Assembly: GCA_019419585.1 (NCBI GenBank)
Contig: DXZQ01000006.1
Span: forward strand, 51,131 to 96,814
DNA length: 45,684 nucleotides
Direction of reading: 5' to 3'
Source of the DNA: Collinsella sp.
GTDB lineage: Bacteria > Actinomycetota > Coriobacteriia > Coriobacteriales > Coriobacteriaceae
Shown here: positions 41,572 to 45,684 of the stretch, in pieces
How the letters are laid out: every line of letters starts with the position of its first letter
Numbering within the stretch: the first letter of the stretch is position 1
Program-made: the position numbers and the translations under genes
The notes under the pieces: generated by a model
Databases searched by the model: none
What the model was told of the DNA's origin: nothing
Seen by the model: only the letters and a program-made list of their open reading frames with translations

Positions 41572-42348
41572 TTGACGCAGCAGTTTACGATTTCCGCATC
41601 CCGACCGGATGGGACGACCATCCCCGTCGTCGTTACCAAAAAGCGCGTCAAGAACTTCAACCTACGCGTCACATCGAGCGGCGAGGTCCACGCCAGCGCA
41701 CCGATCGGCGCCAGCCGCGAGCGTATCGAAGCGTTTGTGAAGCGCAACAGCGCCTGGATTATCAGCCGACTTGCCCAGCGCGAACAACGTCAGGCGACGG
41801 CACGAGAGCCGCTCAGCCCCTCGTCCATCATTGCACTTTGGGGCAAGCCCATCACGGTACAGGATGCACTCGATCACAACTTTGCATCACCCGCACCGCG
41901 ACCCAAACAGGCCACCTTCGCAAGTTTTATGGGTACCGATGAATCGGACGAAGGCCCACAGGCCAAGCGGCACGCAATCCTCGACGGCCTAACGTCCGAT
42001 GAGCTCCAAGCCCGTATCGACCAGCTCTATGCAACCGAGGTCACCACGGCACTGTGCGATATGGTGCACGCGTACGAAATCGCAATGGGCGTCACCGTGG
42101 CCCGCGTCTCCGTGCGCAGCATGAAAACGCGCTGGGGATCATGCACGCCCAAGACCGGCGCCATTCGCATCGCGCGCGAGCTCGCCGCCTACCCTGTCGA
42201 ATGCCTCGACATGGTTGTCGCCCACGAGCTCGTCCATCTGCTCGAGCCGAGCCACAATCAGCGCTTTCACGCCCTGCTCGACACGTACTGTCCCAACAAT
42301 AGAGCACTGTCTCAGCGGCTCAAGCAGCCACCCCTCAACAAGCTCTAG
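41572..42348 (+). CDS. YgjP-like zinc metallopeptidase (DUF45)
   Basis: A 258-residue YgjP/SprT-related protein. An N-terminal beta region (KKRVKNFNLRVTSSGEVHAS) is typical of the family; then SMKTRWGSCTPKTGAIRI and the zinc motif VVAHELVHLLEPSHNQRFHA, an HExxH-like HELVH followed by a third His. An insert at about residues 88-150 is rich in Pro, Asp and Lys and is longer than usual. TTG 41572 is chosen: AAGGA is 6 nt upstream, and the frame above it reads through the dipeptidase gene in another phase. Substrate unknown. Confidence 0.82.
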   Translation: MTQQFTISASRPDGTTIPVVVTKKRVKNFNLRVTSSGEVHASAPIGASRERIEAFVKRNSAWIISRLAQREQRQATAREPLSPSSIIALWGKPITVQDALDHNFASPAPRPKQATFASFMGTDESDEGPQAKRHAILDGLTSDELQARIDQLYATEVTTALCDMVHAYEIAMGVTVARVSVRSMKTRWGSCTPKTGAIRIARELAAYPVECLDMVVAHELVHLLEPSHNQRFHALLDTYCPNNRALSQRLKQPPLNKL

Positions 42349-42354
42349 CGCCGA

Positions 42355-42840
42355 CTAGCGCACGCGCTCGATCTCGACGCCGCAGCTTGCCAGGGGCAGG
42401 CCAACAGGAGCCCACGGCTTATCGAGCTTTATGCGCACACCAAGCAGCGAGGGATAACGGCGCAGCAGCATCTGGGCTGTCCCCTCGGCTGCCGCCTCGA
42501 TGAGCTTAAACGTATGCTCGCGCAGATAGCCATCGACATCGTGGCACACCGAGCCGTAGTCAATCGAGGCATCCAGGTTATCGTGCTCCCCCGCCGCGCG
42601 CAGGTCGGCATAGAGCACCAGAGAAACGATGAACTTCTGACCCAGCGCGTTCTCCTCGGGATACACGCCATGGTTGGCAAAAACCTCAAGGCCGTCAATG
42701 ACAATACGATCGGCATGGCGCAGATCGTCATAGCTCACGTGAGGCACCGCCGTTGCGGTGGATATTTCGCCCCTTCCACGGCGGGCGAGCTCAGCACCTT
42801 CAGTCTTGGTTGCATTCTCGGGCAGTTTTTTGTTACTCAA
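42355..42840 (-). CDS. folB: Dihydroneopterin aldolase with N-terminal extension
   Basis: A 161-residue folate enzyme. The FolB core starts at about residue 44: DRIVIDGLEVFANHGVYPEE, ALGQKFIVSLVLYADLRAAG, SIDYGSVCHDVDGYL and FKLIEAAAEGTAQMLL with the conserved Glu-Ala-Ala, and KLDKPWAPVGLPLASCGVEI. It converts dihydroneopterin to hydroxymethyl-dihydropterin. The first 40 residues are extra and hydrophilic. TTG 42840 has AAGGAG 9 nt upstream; a later start is possible. It lies downstream of the HD protein and FolE in one operon. Confidence 0.85.
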   Translation of the reverse strand: MSNKKLPENATKTEGAELARRGRGEISTATAVPHVSYDDLRHADRIVIDGLEVFANHGVYPEENALGQKFIVSLVLYADLRAAGEHDNLDASIDYGSVCHDVDGYLREHTFKLIEAAAEGTAQMLLRRYPSLLGVRIKLDKPWAPVGLPLASCGVEIERVR

Positions 42841-42883
42841 CGCGATCGTCTCCTTCGTTTAGAACCCCGACCGCGCAAACTAA

Positions 42884-43465
42884 CTACACGCGAATCGACA
42901 GGTTCTTTTTATCATCGCTCCAGTTGCAAGCATTGCGCGCGGGGCATGCAAAGCAGGCGCGCGACGCTTTGTCGGCTGCATAGAGCAGACGCTCAAGCGG
43001 TTGGCTGTTCACACGCAGCTTTCGATGGCCCAGAATGGCCGTCTTAATGGCTGCGGCATCGGCCGGCTCAAACGCCACGTCATCGGGCATGCCGCCGAGA
43101 ATCGCATCAGCGACGCGTTCGCTTGCAACATCATGGGATATACCCGATTCATACTGTTCATCTTTGCCGATATCGTGAAGAAGTGCCGTGGCGTAGATGA
43201 CCTCGCGGTCAAATTCGAGCTGTTCCTCGAGATTCTTGATCCACATAATGCGAGCGACATCGAGCAGATGGTCAATACCGTGGCGGCAGAAGATGCGCCC
43301 CGATTCCAACTGTACGATGTTGCCCAGGTGCCGCCGGAACAGCCCGTTGGCACAAATGTAATCAATGCGAGGCATGGCACCAAAGGGGGCCAGGCCCGAA
43401 GCCATAAAGCCGCGACGCGACGTCCCCTCATCGGTCTTCGATGTAAAGTCGTTGACGACTCTCAT
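42884..43465 (-). CDS. HD-domain phosphohydrolase, folate operon
   Basis: A 193-residue HD-domain protein: GIDHLLDVARIMWI, then YATALLHDIGKDEQYESGIS with the metal-binding His-Asp pair, and AIKTAILGHRKLRVNSQPLE and LLYAADKASRACFACPARNA, ending in a CxxCx5C cluster that may bind metal. It lies between FolE and FolB, the place where some genomes have a phosphatase that removes phosphates from dihydroneopterin triphosphate; that role is an inference. The ATG lies 2 nt after the folE stop codon, with no strong ribosome binding site, so it is translationally coupled. An alternative start at Met21 is possible. Confidence 0.8.
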   Translation of the reverse strand: MRVVNDFTSKTDEGTSRRGFMASGLAPFGAMPRIDYICANGLFRRHLGNIVQLESGRIFCRHGIDHLLDVARIMWIKNLEEQLEFDREVIYATALLHDIGKDEQYESGISHDVASERVADAILGGMPDDVAFEPADAAAIKTAILGHRKLRVNSQPLERLLYAADKASRACFACPARNACNWSDDKKNLSIRV

Positions 43466-43467
43466 GG

Positions 43468-44025
43468 TTAGCGGCCCAGCATCCTAAAGAAACGCTCCTC
43501 GAGCGCGGGATCGGTCTCAAAGACGCCGCGGCGAGCAAGCGTCACGGTCTTGGTGCCGGGCTTTTGCACGCCACGCATCGTCATGCACATATGCTCGGCC
43601 TCCATCAACACAATCGCTCCCTGGGGAGCGAGATAATCCATGAGGGCATCGGCAACCTGTGCGCACAGTTGCTCCTGCAGCTGAAGACGGCGGGCATAAA
43701 CCTCAACCGTGCGGGCGAGCTTGGAAAGCCCAGCCACCCGACCGTTAGGGATATAACCAATGGCGGCCTTGCCATAAAACGGCAGCAGATGATGTTCGCA
43801 CAGCGAGTAGAACGTGATGTCGCGCTCGATAACCAAATCGTTCGAAGCGACGGCAAAGGTTTTGGACAGGTGTTCCTCGGCACTCTGGTCCATACCGCCG
43901 GCAATCTCACCATACATACGGGCAACGCGCGCCGGGGTCTCCAGCAGGCCCTCACGAGCTGGATCCTCGCCTATGCCCTCAAGCAACAGCTCAATGGCGG
44001 CCTCGACTTTTTCCTGATCGACCAT
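43468..44025 (-). CDS. folE: GTP cyclohydrolase I
   Basis: A 185-residue GTP cyclohydrolase I, the first enzyme of folate synthesis, converting GTP to dihydroneopterin triphosphate. Signatures: LLETPARVARMYGEIAGGMD, ITFYSLCEHHLLPFYGKAAI with the zinc Cys and His, GYIPNGRVAGLSKLAR and the second Cys region EAEHMCMTMRGVQKPGTKTV. It starts the operon folE-HD-folB. ATG 44025 follows a GAGGCCC tract. Confidence 0.95.
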   Translation of the reverse strand: MVDQEKVEAAIELLLEGIGEDPAREGLLETPARVARMYGEIAGGMDQSAEEHLSKTFAVASNDLVIERDITFYSLCEHHLLPFYGKAAIGYIPNGRVAGLSKLARTVEVYARRLQLQEQLCAQVADALMDYLAPQGAIVLMEAEHMCMTMRGVQKPGTKTVTLARRGVFETDPALEERFFRMLGR

Positions 44026-44091
44026 CTGGGCCTCACTTTTCCGATTTCACGTTCGCGCTATGGTACCACGCCCTTCGGCATCGACCACAAG

Positions 44092-44673
44092 CTACATAGT
44101 ATGGGTCGAATAGACCGGATCATCACGCCAAAGTTCAACCGCATCACAAAGCGCAACGCCCTCACGCTCAGCACGGGCGCGCGTAGCGTTCATATCGATC
44201 ACGCGCTGGTTACTCGAGCCCCTAAAACGCAATGAGATATCATACAGATCCTGAACAAACGGGCCATCCACCAACATGTCGAGACAGGCAAGGATACGGT
44301 CCGTCGCCTCGGTATGGTGACGACCGCCCGGCATAAGCTCCTCGAGCACGTCACCGGTAAAGCACCAAATGGTCTTCCCCGACTCCACGGGATAAGCCTC
44401 ACGAACACGCTCGACAAAATCAACGAGTCCCGCCTGATTCTCGGGCTCCATAGGCTCGCCGCCCAGAATCGTCAGACCATCGATAAAGGGATGATCGAGG
44501 CTCTCGATAATCTTGTCCTCGACGGCACGATCAAAGGGCTCGCCCGCAGCAAAGTCCCACGCGACGGAGTTAAAGCAATTCTTGCACCCACGACGGCACC
44601 CGCTCACAAACAGAGAAGTACGAACGCCTTCCCCATCAGCAATGTCGAAATACTTTATGTTCGCGTAGTTCAT
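44092..44673 (-). CDS. nrdG: Anaerobic ribonucleotide reductase activase (NrdG, radical SAM)
   Basis: A 193-residue radical-SAM activase. The Fe-S motif is SGCRRGCKNCFNSVAWDF (CxxxCxxC), followed by TILGGEPMEPENQAGLV, the SAM-binding GGE motif, and SLRFRGSSNQRVIDM at the end. It makes the glycyl radical on NrdD. ATG 44673 is chosen because AGGAG lies 8 nt upstream; the longer frame reads through a palindromic element. The nrdD gene lies upstream, but the two are separated by 427 nt of structured DNA, which is unusual. Confidence 0.92.
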   Translation of the reverse strand: MNYANIKYFDIADGEGVRTSLFVSGCRRGCKNCFNSVAWDFAAGEPFDRAVEDKIIESLDHPFIDGLTILGGEPMEPENQAGLVDFVERVREAYPVESGKTIWCFTGDVLEELMPGGRHHTEATDRILACLDMLVDGPFVQDLYDISLRFRGSSNQRVIDMNATRARAEREGVALCDAVELWRDDPVYSTHTM

Positions 44674-44690
44674 AGGTAACTCTCCTGGGA

Positions 44691-44770
44691 GGCCGGGACA
44701 TATCATCCCGTCCTCAAACATTCTCGGCCTTCGGCCTGCGAAACTGCGGGCGGGACGATATGTCCCGGCC
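44691..44770. repeat. 80-nt inverted repeat in the nrdG leader
   Basis: Arms 44691-44713 and 44748-44770 (23 nt, starting GGCCGGGACATATC) match at 21 positions; the two differences pair as G-U on the minus strand. Each arm is itself a small palindrome (CGGGA-N7-TCCCG and CGGGAC-N5-GTCCCG), and the loop has a CGGCC-TT-CGGCC-type hairpin. It ends 5 nt before the nrdG ribosome binding site, so it lies in the mRNA leader. Confidence 0.65.
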
Positions 44771-44950
44771 TCATGCAAAGGGTAACTCAATGAACGAAGC
44801 GAACATCGAGCATAGGGTTCGAGGTCCAATAAATACTCAGCTGCAGCTCAACCGCCATTGCAAGCAAATCGTCATTGCAGCTCAACTCATTTCCGCTCAG
44901 AACTTCGAGGAGTGAGCAGACCGCATGCTGCATCTCAGCTACATCAACTT

Positions 44951-45089
44951 GGCTGAACCGAGAGGGCCGCTTGGGCTTTTGCTCGATATGAGTTCCGCAC
45001 GCAAAGAAGGCCACTTAATGTGGCCTTCGTCTTGCGCAGGACTGTCCGAAATAGCGAGCAAAAGCCCAAGCGGCCCTCTCGGTTCAGCC
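44951..45089. repeat. Perfect 35-bp inverted repeat with nested hairpin between nrdD and nrdG
   Basis: Arms 44951-44985 and 45055-45089 are exact reverse complements over 35 nt (start GGCTGAACCGAGAGGGCC). The 69-nt interior has a perfect 9-bp hairpin GAAGGCCAC-N5-GTGGCCTTC. Outside the arms, 44919-44936 and 45104-45121 are also reverse complementary (17 of 18) at equal 14-nt offsets. The right outer part is the 3' end of nrdD. The rest of the 427-nt spacer holds only the repeat at 44691-44770 and no convincing gene. Confidence 0.75.
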
Positions 45090-45100
45090 CCGGAGCGGTA

Positions 45101-45684
45101 TTAGAGATGCAGCACGCGGTCGCGGATCTCCTCGGTTCGGCCCTGGTTCCAGAACTGGGTACCGATGTAGCCGCACGTACGACGAGCGACGTTCATCTTC
45201 TCCTGGTCTCGGTTGCCGCAGTTGGGGCACTCCCACACCAGCTTGCCATCGTCCTCAACAATCTTGATCTCGCCATCGTAGCCGCACACCTGGCAGTAGT
45301 CGCTCTTGGTGTTGAGCTCGGCGTACATGATGTTGTCGTAGATGTACTGCATCACGCGAATGACAGCCTTGAGGTTGTCCTGCATGTTGGGAACCTCAAC
45401 GTAGGAGATAGCACCGCCCGGCGAAAGCTGCTGGAACATGCCCTCAAACTTAAGCTTGTCGAAAGCATCAATCTCCTCGGACACGTGGACGTGATAGCTG
45501 TTGGTAATGTAGCCCTTGTCCGTCACGCCCGGAATAATGCCAAAACGACGCTGCAGGCACTTGGCGAACTTGTAGGTCGTCGACTCCAACGGCGTACCGT
45601 ACAGCGAGAAATCGATATCGCTTTCGGCCTTCCACTCGGCGCACTTGTCGTTCATGCGCTGCATGACGGCCATGGCAAACGGCG
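45101..45684 (-). CDS. nrdD: Anaerobic ribonucleoside-triphosphate reductase, C-terminal part
   Basis: The last 194 codons of class III ribonucleotide reductase; the 5' part is outside the window. The frame is open to the window edge (PFAMAVMQRMNDKCAEWK), and the Met at 45673 is internal. Visible are YGTPLESTTYKFAKCLQRRF, the zinc site CQVCGYD and CPNCGNR, and the glycyl radical loop RRTCGYIGTQFWNQGRTEEI with the Gly after Cys. The enzyme makes deoxynucleotides without oxygen, activated by NrdG encoded downstream. Partial; length cannot be compared. Confidence 0.95.
   Translation of the reverse strand, partial: PFAMAVMQRMNDKCAEWKAESDIDFSLYGTPLESTTYKFAKCLQRRFGIIPGVTDKGYITNSYHVHVSEEIDAFDKLKFEGMFQQLSPGGAISYVEVPNMQDNLKAVIRVMQYIYDNIMYAELNTKSDYCQVCGYDGEIKIVEDDGKLVWECPNCGNRDQEKMNVARRTCGYIGTQFWNQGRTEEIRDRVLHL

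Noticed and set aside
44787..45014. 75-codon minus-strand frame between nrdD and nrdG
   Set aside because: It spans the left arm of the 35-bp inverted repeat and the sequence that mirrors the nrdD 3' end in reverse; there is no clear ribosome binding site or family, so it is more likely a by-product of the duplication.

Overview
The window looks like a chromosomal segment of a strictly anaerobic, high-GC Gram-positive gut bacterium of the Coriobacteriia, most likely Collinsella or a close relative. This is inferred from GC-rich coding sequence, near-universal AGGAGG-type ribosome binding sites with frequent GTG/TTG starts, an oxygen-independent class III ribonucleotide reductase (NrdD/NrdG), a DUF3793-flavodoxin pair, and a Y-family polymerase-YolD pair. 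I see no rRNA, tRNA, CRISPR array, transposase or prophage genes.

Layout. 1-900: an autoregulated ArsR/SdpR-type repressor followed by an SdpI-like membrane protein gene that carries an in-frame stop. 1158-5203: tRNA dehydratase TcdA, a TatD-family hydrolase, two unrecognised genes in a lower-GC patch and a metallophosphoesterase. 5222-16616: the most interesting part, a ten-gene minus-strand operon plus a GntR/HutC regulator. It encodes a YfcC-type carrier, a YtcJ-like amidohydrolase, a FrlC-like TIM-barrel epimerase, a FrlB-like sugar-phosphate deglycase, two FrlD-like PfkB kinases, a second amidohydrolase, YjbQ, a BtpA/SgcQ protein and an FGGY kinase. The FrlB/FrlC/FrlD/GntR core points to catabolism of an Amadori-type sugar-amine conjugate. 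The carrier, the two amidohydrolases and the YjbQ-BtpA-FGGY tail are not part of the known frl operon, so this may be an undescribed pathway. A double palindrome just downstream of the predicted promoter is a candidate operator.

16767-24213: two HAD phosphatases, glucose-6-phosphate isomerase, a Y-family polymerase/YolD operon, a membrane-anchored heavy-metal-binding protein with a CsoR-like operator, and DUF3793 plus flavodoxin. 24329-27428: an amino-acid ABC transporter whose permease carries an unusual exported N-terminal domain. 27576-34599: endonuclease IV, a ferredoxin-domain aldo-keto reductase, a frameshifted cyclase, ketopantoate reductase, a small membrane protein, a secreted protein and the sulfhydrylase MetY. 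MetY has a leader peptide, a promoter and a divergent LysR gene with a well-placed operator. 35874-42348: RNase HI, a Gfo/Idh/MocA oxidoreductase, acylphosphatase, a Fur-family regulator, a HAD phosphatase, a SlyD-UreE-like pair, a dipeptidase and a YgjP-like metallopeptidase. 42355-45684: a folate operon (FolE, HD protein, FolB), then NrdG and the 3' part of nrdD.

A second theme is structural. Intergenic regions contain at least six long inverted repeats, beyond ordinary terminators. One has perfect 35-bp arms between nrdD and nrdG and appears to include an inverted copy of the nrdD 3' end. All function assignments rest on reading motifs by eye; no database search was run.
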